Positions 31,079 through 39,070 of a DNA stretch of 46,998 bases are shown here, piece after piece; positions within the stretch are counted from its first letter, which is position 1; each line of letters starts with the position of its first letter. Position numbers and translations under genes: made by a program. The notes beneath the pieces were generated by a model. That model was not told the origin of the DNA. It searched no databases and saw only the letters and a list, made by a program, of their open reading frames with translations. Source of the DNA: an uncultured Clostridia bacterium (GTDB lineage Bacteria > Bacillota > Clostridia > Oscillospirales > Oscillospiraceae); contig CAMBAJ010000008.1 in NCBI GenBank assembly GCA_945864305.1, forward strand, positions 1 to 46,998, written 5' to 3'.

Positions 31079-32187
31079 TTGCCGGCAGCCTCCTTCTCAC
31101 GCTTTTTCGGACGTCTGTCCAGCAGATCCGGCAGCTCCTTGTCGCCCATGAGCCCACGGCGGAAGAACAGCACGATGATCATGATGATGACGGACAGCAC
31201 CACCATGCGGAATCCGTTTTTGAATACGGACGGGGCGCTGATGCCCAGGAACTTGCCGGCGTCCAGGCCCCGCAGCAGCCACTCGGAGGAGAAGATGTAC
31301 AGGAAGCTGGCCAGGATGGAGCCGGTGATGGAGCCGATGCCGCCGATGACCACGATCAGCAGAATCTCGTAGGTCAGGGTGCTCTTGAAGGGCGCCGCCG
31401 CGATGGTGCCCATGTACATGGCCATCATGCCGCCGCCGATGCCGGCGAAGAAGGAGCTGATGATGAAGGCCAGCCGCTTGTGGTGGGCCAGGTTGATGCC
31501 CATGGCCTCCGCCGCCACCTCGTCGTCCCGGATGGCCTTGAAGGCCCGGCCGTAGGTGGAGTTGATGAGCAGCACGATGACGGCGATCATCAGCCCCGCC
31601 AGAATGACGTAGGGCGTGGCGTGGGAGAAGGCGGGATAGCTCTTGAGCAGGTTGGAGCCGTTGGTGATGGGGCCCAGGGTGTTCCACTGGAAGAAGGCAC
31701 GCAGAATCTCCGCGAAGCCCAGGGTGGCGATGGCCAGATAGTCGGATTTCAGCCGCAGCACCGGCAGGCCGATCAGGTACGCCAGCAGTGCCGCCAGAAT
31801 GCCGCCCACCAGCAGCGCCGCCAGCATGCCCACCACGGTGCCCACCGTGTCGCCCAGGGCGCCGGAGAAAATCTCCGGCAGGGAGAACTGGATGGCGCCG
31901 CCGTCGAAGTACTGGTAGACGCTGGCCCGTTTGTCCACGGGGATGGTCAGCACGCCGTAGGCGTAGGCGCCCAGCAGCATGAAGCCCGCCTGGCCCAGGG
32001 AGAACAGGCCCGTGAAGCCGTTCAGCAGGTTCATGGACACGGCCACCAGGGAGTAGACCGTGGCCTTCTTGATGACGACCACCACGATGTGGTAGCTGGG
32101 CAGCGTCATGTCCACCACGACGCACACCGCCAACAGAACGGCCAGCACCGCGGCCGTGAAAATGGTCTTTTTCTTACTACTTGTCAT
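31075..32187 (-). CDS. livM: Branched-chain amino acid ABC transporter permease LivM
   Basis: A 370-residue permease with about nine or ten membrane spans. Family landmarks are VAVSMNLLNGFTGLFSLGQAGFMLLGAYAYG (the LivM N-terminal motif), LRLKSDYLAIATLGFAEILR and the coupling loop GRAFKAIRDDEVAAEAMGINLAHHK. GGAGGG precedes the ATG at 32187, 12 bases after livH. The C-terminal tail after the last span is long and highly charged (LLDRRPKKREKEAAGK). It forms the heterodimeric channel with LivH. Confidence 0.96.
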   Translation of the reverse strand: MTSSKKKTIFTAAVLAVLLAVCVVVDMTLPSYHIVVVVIKKATVYSLVAVSMNLLNGFTGLFSLGQAGFMLLGAYAYGVLTIPVDKRASVYQYFDGGAIQFSLPEIFSGALGDTVGTVVGMLAALLVGGILAALLAYLIGLPVLRLKSDYLAIATLGFAEILRAFFQWNTLGPITNGSNLLKSYPAFSHATPYVILAGLMIAVIVLLINSTYGRAFKAIRDDEVAAEAMGINLAHHKRLAFIISSFFAGIGGGMMAMYMGTIAAAPFKSTLTYEILLIVVIGGIGSITGSILASFLYIFSSEWLLRGLDAGKFLGISAPSVFKNGFRMVVLSVIIMIIVLFFRRGLMGDKELPDLLDRRPKKREKEAAGK

Positions 32188-32199
32188 GTCATTCCCTCC

Positions 32200-33078
32200 T
32201 TACACCTTGTCGGTGACCTTTTCACCGAACAGGCCGGTGGGTTTGACGCACAGGACCACGATCAGCAGCGCGAAGGTGAACGCGTCGGAGAAGGTGGTGT
32301 AACCAAGGCCCTTGATGATCTCCTCGCACAGGCCGATGATGAAGGCGCCCACCACCGCGCCGGGGATGGAGCCGATGCCGCCGAACACCGCCGCCACGAA
32401 GGCCTTCAATCCCGGCATGCCGCCGGAGGTGATGGCCACGGAGGGGTAGTTGGTGAAGTACAGCATGGCGCCCACCGCCGCCAGGAAGGAGCCGATGACG
32501 AAGGTCATGGAGATGACGGCGTTGATCTTGATGCCCATGAGCTGGGCGGTCTCGAAGTCCTTGGCCGCCGCCCGCATGGCCATGCCGATCTTGGTGTGGT
32601 TGATGAGGTACACCAGGGCGAATACCAGCACGATGGTCAGCACGGGCGTCACCAGCGTCACCCGCTTGGTGGACTCGCCGAAGATGGTGACGTTTTCGGA
32701 TATCCAGGGGATGGGGTTGGTGACGGGCTGGGGCACGCCGCCGGTGATGTAGAACGCCAGGTTCTGAATCAGGTAGCTGACGCCGATGGCGGAGATCATG
32801 ACGGACATTCTGGGGGCGGTGCGCAGGGGCTTGTAGGCCACCCGCTCGATGGTGAAGCCCAGGATCACCGTGACGATCAGCACCAGGGGCAGGGCGACGT
32901 ACATGGGCAGGGCGGTGGTGGCATAGACCATGACCAGGCCGGCCACCATGAACACATCGCCGTGGGCGAAGTTGATCAGGCGCAGGATACCGTAGACCAG
33001 CGTGTAGCCAATGGCGATCAGCGCGTACTGGCCGCCCACGGAAATGCCGTTGATGACATAAGGCAATATCGCTTGCAT
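32200..33078 (-). CDS. livH: Branched-chain amino acid ABC transporter permease LivH
   Basis: A 292-residue permease with about eight spans. It opens with the LivH pattern NGISVGGQYALIAIGYTLVYGILRLINFAHGDVFMVAG and has the coupling loop GMAMRAAAKDFETAQLMGIKIN and the conserved GGIGSIPGAVVGAFIIG. The ATG at 33078 follows AGGAGG; the longer in-frame extension upstream covers the hairpin region and is rejected. It is separated from livK by about 165 bases containing two hairpins. Confidence 0.96.
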   Translation of the reverse strand: MQAILPYVINGISVGGQYALIAIGYTLVYGILRLINFAHGDVFMVAGLVMVYATTALPMYVALPLVLIVTVILGFTIERVAYKPLRTAPRMSVMISAIGVSYLIQNLAFYITGGVPQPVTNPIPWISENVTIFGESTKRVTLVTPVLTIVLVFALVYLINHTKIGMAMRAAAKDFETAQLMGIKINAVISMTFVIGSFLAAVGAMLYFTNYPSVAITSGGMPGLKAFVAAVFGGIGSIPGAVVGAFIIGLCEEIIKGLGYTTFSDAFTFALLIVVLCVKPTGLFGEKVTDKV

Positions 33079-33116
33079 GGGAAAACCTCCTGTGGTTTTT
33101 CTCCTCTCCGGGGTAC

Positions 33117-33165
33117 TGGGCCGTCTCGAAAAAGCGGGAACTCCCATTCTTTCGAGGCGACCCAA
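33117..33165 (-). other. First hairpin in the livK-livH spacer
   Basis: GGGCCGTCTCGAAAA-like left arm and TTTCGAGGCGACCC-like right arm form an imperfect dyad around about 33118-33163. Together with the stronger stem at 33181-33214 it separates the highly expressed binding protein gene from the permease genes. Confidence 0.45.
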
Positions 33166-33180
33166 TGTGAACGGAAAAAG

Positions 33181-33214
33181 GGATGGCGGAGCGGAGCGGT
33201 CCGCTCCGCCATCC
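33181..33214 (-). terminator. Hairpin with U-tract after livK (partial terminator)
   Basis: A 15-bp perfect stem (33181-33195 with 33200-33214), loop GCGG, followed on the minus strand by CTTTTTCC. It stands inside the liv operon, so only partial termination is likely, keeping the binding protein in excess. Confidence 0.8.
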
Positions 33215-33242
33215 TCTGTGATGCTATACGGTGGTTTTTCAA

Positions 33243-34457
33243 TCACTCAACGCTCTGGACCTTGACGAAGTCCCAGGCGCCGGTCTCGGTGTTGGCGGTC
33301 TTGATGAAGGCGGAGTCGCGGACGGCGTCGCCGATGTCGTCAAACTCGATCAGGCCGGACACGCCCTCGTAGCTGACGCCGGGCAGGGCCTCCAGCACGG
33401 CCTTGGGGTCGGTGCTGCCGGCGGCCTTCAGGGCCTCCAGAGCGGTGAAGTAGGCGTCATAGCCCATGGCGGTGACGGCCGCGATCATGTCGTTGCCGCC
33501 GTTGTTGGTCTTGGCGTCGGCGTTGGCGTTGATCCACTCCTTGATGCCGGTATCAAACTCGGGGTTGCCGCCCTCCTGGTAGAAGGTGGTGACGTAGGCG
33601 CTGATGTTCTTGCCCTTGGCGGACTCGATGACCTTGTTGGAGTCCCAGGTGTCGGAGCCCAGCAGAGCGCCGTCAAAGCCCTGGGCGTCGGCGGCCTCCA
33701 CGATCAGCTGCGCGTAGTTGATGGAGACGGGGGCGAAGATGACGCCGGCACCGGCGCTCTTGGCGTTGTTGATGTAGGAGACGAAGTTGGCGGTGCCCTC
33801 GGGGAAGCTCTCGGCCACCACGGTGCCGCCCAGCGCCTCAAAGGCCTCGGTGAAGTAGTAGACCAGGCCCTGGTCGTAGTCGCTGCCCAGCATGCCCAGG
33901 ACGTAGGCGGTGGTCACGCCCAGCTCGTTATAGGCGTAGTTGGCCAGAACGGTGCCCTGGAAGGGGTCCAGGAAGCAGATGCGGTAGTACACGGAGCAGT
34001 CGGCCGTGACCTGGGGGTTGGTGCAGGTGACGCCGATGGCGGGGATGCCGGCCTCCTCAAAGATGGCGCCGCCGGCCATGGACACGCCGGAGCCGTAGGA
34101 GCCCAGAACCACGGACACGCCGCGGTTCACCAGCTCGGCCGCGGCGGAGGGGCCGTTCTCGGCGGAGGTGCGGTTATCCACGATCTCCAGCTGGACATCG
34201 TAGGTCTCGCCGCCGATCTCAACAGTGGGCTGCACGTAGTTGGCGTACTGCATGCCCAGAATCTCCTGCTTGCCGCCGGCGCCGTTGTCGCCGGTCTGGG
34301 GCTCGAACACGCCGATCTTGACGACCTTGTTGGCGGACGCCGCGGAATCAGCGGGCGCGCTGGAATCAGAAGTGGCAGACTTGTCTCCGCCGCCGCAGCC
34401 GGCCAGCAGGCCGGCTACCATGACGAGAGACAGCAGGAAAGCAGACAGCTTTTTCAT
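33243..34457 (-). CDS. livK: Branched-chain amino acid ABC transporter substrate-binding lipoprotein LivK
   Basis: A 404-residue lipoprotein. The signal peptide is MKKLSAFLLSLVMVAGLLAGC, with lipobox LAGC and cysteine at residue 21, then a Ser/Ala/Asp linker. The type I periplasmic-binding fold follows: KIGVFEPQTGDNGAGGKQEILGMQYAN, VVLGSYGSGVSMAGG and NPQVTADCSVYYRICFLDPFQG. The ATG at 34457 is 9 bases from AGGAGG; another in-frame ATG at 34466 touches that site and is less likely. It heads the liv operon. Ligand residues typical of Leu/Ile/Val binding are not resolvable by eye, so other amino acids remain possible. Confidence 0.95.
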   Translation of the reverse strand: MKKLSAFLLSLVMVAGLLAGCGGGDKSATSDSSAPADSAASANKVVKIGVFEPQTGDNGAGGKQEILGMQYANYVQPTVEIGGETYDVQLEIVDNRTSAENGPSAAAELVNRGVSVVLGSYGSGVSMAGGAIFEEAGIPAIGVTCTNPQVTADCSVYYRICFLDPFQGTVLANYAYNELGVTTAYVLGMLGSDYDQGLVYYFTEAFEALGGTVVAESFPEGTANFVSYINNAKSAGAGVIFAPVSINYAQLIVEAADAQGFDGALLGSDTWDSNKVIESAKGKNISAYVTTFYQEGGNPEFDTGIKEWINANADAKTNNGGNDMIAAVTAMGYDAYFTALEALKAAGSTDPKAVLEALPGVSYEGVSGLIEFDDIGDAVRDSAFIKTANTETGAWDFVKVQSVE

Positions 34458-34513
34458 TCTTTTCATCCTCCTATTATTGGCAGAGTGGTCGCACCACCCC
34501 TTGCATATGCTGC

Positions 34514-34542
34514 ATTTTACGAGGTTCTGACCGTTTGCGCAA
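34514..34542 (-). promoter_or_regulatory. Possible promoter of the liv operon
   Basis: On the minus strand: TTGCGC (34542-34537), a 17-bp spacer and TAAAAT (34519-34514), about 57 bases before livK. The -35 is weak. Confidence 0.42.
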
Positions 34543-34767
34543 GATTCAGAATGCACAGAAAGATTTTGCCCTTTCACCGGTTTTTCGGGCCATTTTTCCG
34601 CACCAGTAGGTCATTTGTCCTCTATGCAGGGACAAATATGGGGCATTCAGGTTTTTGCTGTTTTTTGCCGTCCTTGTTTCGCGGACATTTGTCTTGGTAA
34701 TTTTGCCGAATGCTCTTGAACAGATTTGTCATTTTTTTGATATCCGTCACTTATGTGCAAACAAAAT
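34543..34767. other. Intergenic stretch between livK and the ftsH terminator, no gene seen
   Basis: A moderately AT-rich region. Open frames reading through it on the plus strand continue as antisense shadows of ftsH. Apart from the promoter candidate beside it I see no feature. Confidence 0.5.
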
Positions 34768-34797
34768 GCACCGCCCGTGTATGAATACGGGCGGTGC
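34768..34797 (-). terminator. Intrinsic terminator of ftsH
   Basis: A 13-bp stem with one G-U pair (34768-34780 with 34785-34797), loop ATGA. On the minus strand ATTTTGTTTGC follows, 22 bases past the ftsH stop. Confidence 0.8.
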
Positions 34798-34819
34798 GTC
34801 CCAAATATGCGGAATTTTC

Positions 34820-36670
34820 TCACGCGGGCGTGTCCGTGTCAGCAAACACAGCCAGGAAGGCCTCCCGGTCCATGGTCTCGTGCTCCAGCAGATACGCCGC
34901 CACGGCGTCCAGCTTGTCGCGCTGGCTTTGGAGGATGGCCTCGCAGCGGTCGTAGGCGGCGCCCACCACGGCCTTGACCTCCTCGTCGATCTGGGCGGCC
35001 ACGGCCTCGGAGTAGCTGCGGCCCTGGCCCATGGTCCGGCCGAGAAAGACCTCGTCGTGGCCGGACTCGAAGGACACCGTGCCGATCTTCTCGCTCATGC
35101 CGTAGGAGGCCACCATCTTCCGGGCGATGGAGGTGGCCCGCTGGATGTCGTTGCTGGCGCCGGTGGAGATGTCGCCCAGGCACAGCTGCTCGGCCACCCG
35201 GCCGCCCAGCAGGGCCACGATCTGGTCCTCCATGTAGCCCTTGGAGAGGTAGGACCGGTCCTCCTCCGGCAGGGAGATGGTCATGCCGCCGGCCTGCCCC
35301 CGGGGGACAATGGTGATCTGGCTGACGGGGTCCTGGTCCGGCAGGGCGTGCATCACCACCGCGTGGCCCGCCTCGTGCCAGGCCGTCAGCCGCCGCTCCT
35401 TCTCCGGGATGACGCGGCTCTTCTTCTCCGGTCCGGCGATGACCTTGATCTCCGCCTCTTTCAGGTCCGCCATGTTGATGAACTGCCGGTCCTTCCGGGC
35501 CGCCAGCAGGGCGCCCTCGTTGATCAGGTTCTCCAGGTCCGCGCCGGTGAATCCGGCGGTGCCCCGGGCCAGTTCCTTCAAGTCCACGTCCTCCGCCAGG
35601 GGCTTGCCCTTGGCGTGGACCTTCAAAATCTCCTCCCGGCCCTTGATGTCCGGCAGGCCCACGTAGATCTGACGGTCAAAGCGGCCGGGCCGCAGCAGGG
35701 CCGGGTCCAGCACATCCGCCCGGTTGGTGGCGGCCAGGACCACCACGCCCTCGTTGGCGGCGAAGCCGTCCATCTCCACCAGGAGCTGGTTCAGCGTCTG
35801 CTCCCGCTCGTCGTGGCCGCCGCCCACGCCGGTGCCCCGCTGGCGGCCCACGGCGTCGATCTCGTCGATGAACACGATGGCCGGAGAGGTCTTTTTCGCC
35901 TGGTCAAACAGGTCCCGGACGCGGCTGGCGCCCACGCCCACGTACAGCTCCACGAAGTCGGAGCCGGAGATGGAGAGGAAGCCCACCCCCGCCTCGCCGG
36001 CCACGGCCTTGGCCAGCAAGGTCTTGCCGGTGCCCGGAGGGCCCACCAGCAGTACGCCCTTGGGGATGCGGGCCCCCAGGGTCATGAACTTCTTGGGGTC
36101 CCGCAGGAACTCCACGACCTCCTGCAATTCCTCTTTTTCCTCGTCGGCGCCGGCCACGTCGTCAAAGGTCACTTTCCTGTCCTTGTCGGACAGAGTCCGG
36201 GTCCGGGCCGCGCCGAATTTCGCCATCCGGTCGCCGCCCATGCCCCCCTGGGCGCGCACGAAGAAGAAGTACCACATGACACCCACCAGCAGCGCCATCA
36301 GGACCCACGGGAGCAAAATCTCCAGCCAGTTGGTGTCAGCGGGCGGCGGATAGTCGTAAGAGGTGATGATGCCCTTGGCCTTCTGCTCCAGGATCAGGTC
36401 GTTCATATCCTGGAAGAACAGGTCCACATCATACATCTGATAGCGGACGGTCTTGCTGCCCTCCACCTCCCGGCGGAGGTTCAGGACCAGCGTGTGTTCG
36501 TCCGTGAAGTCAAAGCTCTCCACATTCTCCTGTTCAAACTGCTGCCGGACCTGGGAGTAATCCAGCTTGGGGGTGCTGTTGTCCATCCGCCACAGCCAGC
36601 TGAAGCACAGCAGCATCACCAGCGCCAGAAACAGGAAGCTGAAATTGGACGTGCGGTTTTGTCTTGCCAA
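34820..36670 (-). CDS. ftsH: ATP-dependent zinc metalloprotease FtsH
   Basis: A 616-residue membrane-anchored AAA+ protease that degrades unassembled or regulatory membrane and cytoplasmic proteins. Two spans (about residues 9-27 and 115-138) flank an extracytoplasmic domain. Walker A is GPPGTGKT, Walker B IVFIDEID, and the second region of homology includes [20 protein letters not shown]. The zinc site is HEAGH in [14 protein letters not shown], with the third ligand in [11 protein letters not shown]. The start is a TTG at 36670, with AAAGGAGG 7-8 bases upstream. It lies downstream of hpt as in many Firmicutes, but a 234-bp tandem repeat separates them. Confidence 0.97.
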   Translation of the reverse strand: MARQNRTSNFSFLFLALVMLLCFSWLWRMDNSTPKLDYSQVRQQFEQENVESFDFTDEHTLVLNLRREVEGSKTVRYQMYDVDLFFQDMNDLILEQKAKGIITSYDYPPPADTNWLEILLPWVLMALLVGVMWYFFFVRAQGGMGGDRMAKFGAARTRTLSDKDRKVTFDDVAGADEEKEELQEVVEFLRDPKKFMTLGARIPKGVLLVGPPGTGKTLLAKAVAGEAGVGFLSISGSDFVELYVGVGASRVRDLFDQAKKTSPAIVFIDEIDAVGRQRGTGVGGGHDEREQTLNQLLVEMDGFAANEGVVVLAATNRADVLDPALLRPGRFDRQIYVGLPDIKGREEILKVHAKGKPLAEDVDLKELARGTAGFTGADLENLINEGALLAARKDRQFINMADLKEAEIKVIAGPEKKSRVIPEKERRLTAWHEAGHAVVMHALPDQDPVSQITIVPRGQAGGMTISLPEEDRSYLSKGYMEDQIVALLGGRVAEQLCLGDISTGASNDIQRATSIARKMVASYGMSEKIGTVSFESGHDEVFLGRTMGQGRSYSEAVAAQIDEEVKAVVGAAYDRCEAILQSQRDKLDAVAAYLLEHETMDREAFLAVFADTDTPA

Positions 36671-36700
36671 AAAGGTCCCTCCTTTGGGAGTATTGCTGAT

Positions 36701-37168
36701 TTAGTGATTGGAATAGACTTCCGGCTTCAAAACGCCGATGTAGGGCACGTTGCGGTACTGCTGGCAGTAATCGAGGCCGTAGCCCCTTCCCGCCGGGCTG
36801 GCCCGGCGGGAGCCCTTGGATTGGACTTGAACGGCCCGGAATGAATCCGGTCCGTTCCGAGGTTTTGCTCCGCAAAACGCTCGTACGCCGTATCCGGCGG
36901 CGGCGCTCTGCGCCGTCCGTGGTGGTCTCCGGCCTTACTTGCCGGCGTACACCTCCGGCTTCAAAACGCCGATGTACGGCACGTTGCGGTACTGCTGGCA
37001 GTAATCGAGGTCGTACCCCCCTCCCGCCGGGCTAGCCCGGCGGGAGCCCTGCCATTTGATTGGAACGGCCCGGAATGAATCCGGTCCGTTCCGAGGTTTT
37101 GCTCCGCAAAACGCTCGTACGCCGTATCCGGCGGCGGCGCTCTGCGCCGTCCGTGGTGGTCTCCGGCC
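36701..37168. repeat. Two extra partial copies of the hpt 3' end in a 234-bp tandem array
   Basis: The 3' end of hpt (codons for [22 protein letters not shown], at 37169-37250 in the gene) recurs at about 36936-37016 and 36701-36783. The start of the shared CCGGCTTCAAAACG falls at 36721, 36955 and 37189, exactly 234 bp apart. Each unit also holds a common spacer with hairpins (GTTTTGC/GCAAAAC, GGCGC/GCGCC, CCCGCCGGGC/GCCCGGCGGG). The copy nearest ftsH ends KPEVYSNH and stop, the other two KPEVYAGK and stop. These copies have no start and are non-coding remnants, about 95% alike by eye. Confidence 0.92.
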
Positions 37169-37723
37169 TTACTTGCCGGCGTACACCTCCGGCTTCAAAA
37201 CGCCGATGTACGGCACGTTGCGGTACTGCTGGCAGTAATCGAGGCCGTAGCCCACCACGAACTCGTCGGGCACCACGAAGCCGGCCAGGTCGGCGGTGAT
37301 GGCCTTCTCCCGGCGGGCGGGCTTATCCAGCAGCGTCACGATGGTGATGGACGCCGCGCCCTTGGCCAGAAAGTAGTTCTTCAAAAAGGCCAGGGTGTTG
37401 CCGGAGTCCAGAATGTCCTCCACGATGATCAGGTGCCGGCCCGTGATGTCCTGCTGGATGTCGTGGTTGATGCGCACCCGGCCGGAGGACACGGTGGCGT
37501 TCTCGTAGGAGCTGACGGCGATGAACTCCACGTCGCTCTTGAGCTGGCAGGCGCGGACCAGGTCCGCCATGAACACGAAAGAGCCCTTCAGGACGCTGAC
37601 GAACAGCGGGCTCTTGCCCTGGAACTTCTCGTACAGGGCCTCGCCCATCTCGGCGATGCGGGTCCTGATCTCCTCCTCCGTGACCAGAACTTTCAGGATA
37701 TCGTTTTCCATCTCACTTCTCAT
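37169..37723 (-). CDS. hpt: Hypoxanthine phosphoribosyltransferase
   Basis: A 184-residue purine-salvage enzyme that makes IMP/GMP from hypoxanthine/guanine and PRPP. The PRPP-binding motif is HLIIVEDILDSGNTL (about residues 96-110), the active-site loop SVLKGSFVFMADL is near residue 40, and the base-binding end is [28 protein letters not shown]. The ATG at 37723 has GAGGAG 8 bases upstream, inside the (frameshifted) tilS 3' end. It follows tilS as in other Firmicutes. Its last 25 codons belong to a 234-bp tandem repeat, so the present C terminus (AGK) may have been replaced by recombination. Confidence 0.96.
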   Translation of the reverse strand: MRSEMENDILKVLVTEEEIRTRIAEMGEALYEKFQGKSPLFVSVLKGSFVFMADLVRACQLKSDVEFIAVSSYENATVSSGRVRINHDIQQDITGRHLIIVEDILDSGNTLAFLKNYFLAKGAASITIVTLLDKPARREKAITADLAGFVVPDEFVVGYGLDYCQQYRNVPYIGVLKPEVYAGK

Positions 37724-37865
37724 GGTGCTTCTCCTCTGTCTCTTCATAAAATGTTACAACCACCGTTCTGCCCCCGGCAGGCGGTGTGATCTCCGTGTTC
37801 ACGCCGATCCCCGGCACGGCCGCCGGGACCTCTCCCAGCCGCAGCACCGGCAGGCGGTCCCGCGC
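37713..37865 (-). pseudogene. Frameshifted 3' tail of tilS
   Basis: In the next frame, the minus strand from about 37862 to the stop at 37713-37715 encodes RDRLPVLRLGEVPAAVPGIG and 30 further residues. This is just what a TilS C-terminal domain needs after SLKRLCVDRGIPPER (family pattern: kk-fidekIP...RD-iPVl...g). One missing base (CGCGGG where CGCCGGG is expected, at about 37861-37866) explains the break. The restored stop would overlap the hpt start by 11 bases. Confidence 0.78.
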
Positions 37866-39070
37866 TCCGGGGGGATGCCCCGGTCCACGCACAGCCGTTT
37901 CAGGCTCCGGCTCCCCCGTCCGCCGGGGAGGGTCAGCCGGTCGCTGCCCCGCCAGGCCGTCACCCGCAGGTCCGCCTCCGGCGGCAGCGTCAGGCGGTAG
38001 GACGTGCCCCGGCCCGGGAGGTCCGTCAGCGCCACCCGCCACCGTCCGAAGGCCACGCGCTGGCCCAGGCGGATGGGCACTTCCTCCGGCGCCGCCGGGG
38101 TCCGCTCCAGATACAGGGTATACCTTCCCCGCCGCGCCGTCAAGCCGTAGGGCAGGGAGACGGCGGATTCCGTCCGCGTGCCGCGGGCCAGACGGAGCAC
38201 GACGTCCACGTGGGCCGCCGTCAGGTCCCTCCGGTGTCCCGCGGCCCGCGCCAGCAGCAGCAGAGCCGTCCGCTCCGCCACGGCCTCCGGCGCCTCCGTC
38301 AGCACCAGGCAGGAGATGGACAAGCCCTCCGGCGTCTCTTTGGCCTGTTCGGCCAGCCGGGCCGCCAGTGCCTCCAGCGCCCGGCTCTCCCCCGCCAAAA
38401 TTTCCGCCGCCCGGGCCATGTTCTCCACCGCCCGGGGGTTCAGCGCCCGCAGCACCGGCAGCACCTGGTGCCGCAGGACGTTCCTGGCCGCGTCGTCGCT
38501 TTGGTTCGTCTCGTCCTCCACATGGGGGAGGCCGCGGGCGGCGGCGTAGTCCGCCAGCTCCGCCCGGGTGACGCCCAGGAAAGGCCGGAAGAGGTTCTCC
38601 CGCTCCGCCGGGATGCCCGCCAGCCCCCGGGAGCCGGTGCCCCGCAGGAGGTTCAGCAGCATGGTCTCGGCGCTGTCGTCGGCGTGGTGGGCGGTCAGGA
38701 TGGCGGTACAGCCCTGCTCCAGCGCCGCCCGCCGCAAAAAGTCATAGCGCAGCCGCCGGGCGGCCTCCTCGATGGAGAGACCCTCCCCCTCCGCCAGGGC
38801 CCGCACGTCCCCGGAGCCGGAGACAAAGGGGATGCCCCGCCCGGCGCAGAAGCTCCGGACAAAGTCCTCGTCCCGGTCCGCCGCCTCGCCCCGGAGTTGG
38901 TGGTTGAAGTGGGCGGCGGCGACGGATACGCCGTGGGCGCTGCCCCACTCCGCCGTCAGGTCCAGCAGGCACATGGAGTCCAGCCCGCCGGACACGGCGC
39001 ACAGCACCCGGCTCCCCGCCGGGAAATGGGCCCGCAGGAAGTCCCGGGCGAGTTTCAGGTCATTCATCAT
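37799..39070 (-). CDS. tilS: tRNA(Ile)-lysidine synthase TilS, apparent C-terminal frameshift
   Basis: As it stands, a 423-residue frame. TilS converts the wobble cytidine of tRNA-Ile (CAU anticodon) to lysidine using ATP and lysine, an essential step. The N-terminal PP-loop ATPase is intact: AVSGGLDSMCLLD (about 24-36), AAAHFNHQLRGEA, LTAHHADDSAETMLLNLLRGTGSRGL and PFLGVTRAEL. The C-terminal domain runs normally to SLKRLCVDRGIPPER and then leaves the family pattern, ending GTACRCCGWERSRRPCRGSA. The proper continuation is in the next frame (37713-37865). The start ATG at 39070 overlaps the dnaB stop and has no good ribosome binding site, suggesting translational coupling. Confidence 0.9.
   Translation of the reverse strand: MMNDLKLARDFLRAHFPAGSRVLCAVSGGLDSMCLLDLTAEWGSAHGVSVAAAHFNHQLRGEAADRDEDFVRSFCAGRGIPFVSGSGDVRALAEGEGLSIEEAARRLRYDFLRRAALEQGCTAILTAHHADDSAETMLLNLLRGTGSRGLAGIPAERENLFRPFLGVTRAELADYAAARGLPHVEDETNQSDDAARNVLRHQVLPVLRALNPRAVENMARAAEILAGESRALEALAARLAEQAKETPEGLSISCLVLTEAPEAVAERTALLLLARAAGHRRDLTAAHVDVVLRLARGTRTESAVSLPYGLTARRGRYTLYLERTPAAPEEVPIRLGQRVAFGRWRVALTDLPGRGTSYRLTLPPEADLRVTAWRGSDRLTLPGGRGSRSLKRLCVDRGIPPERGTACRCCGWERSRRPCRGSA

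Noticed and set aside
34655-36844. 729-codon open frame antisense to ftsH
   Set aside because: Histidine/glutamine/leucine-rich shadow of a well-supported ftsH; no motifs.
36701-37250. CRISPR array or transposon from the 234-bp repeats
   Set aside because: Units are long, contiguous and contain an hpt fragment; there are no unique spacers, cas genes or transposase.
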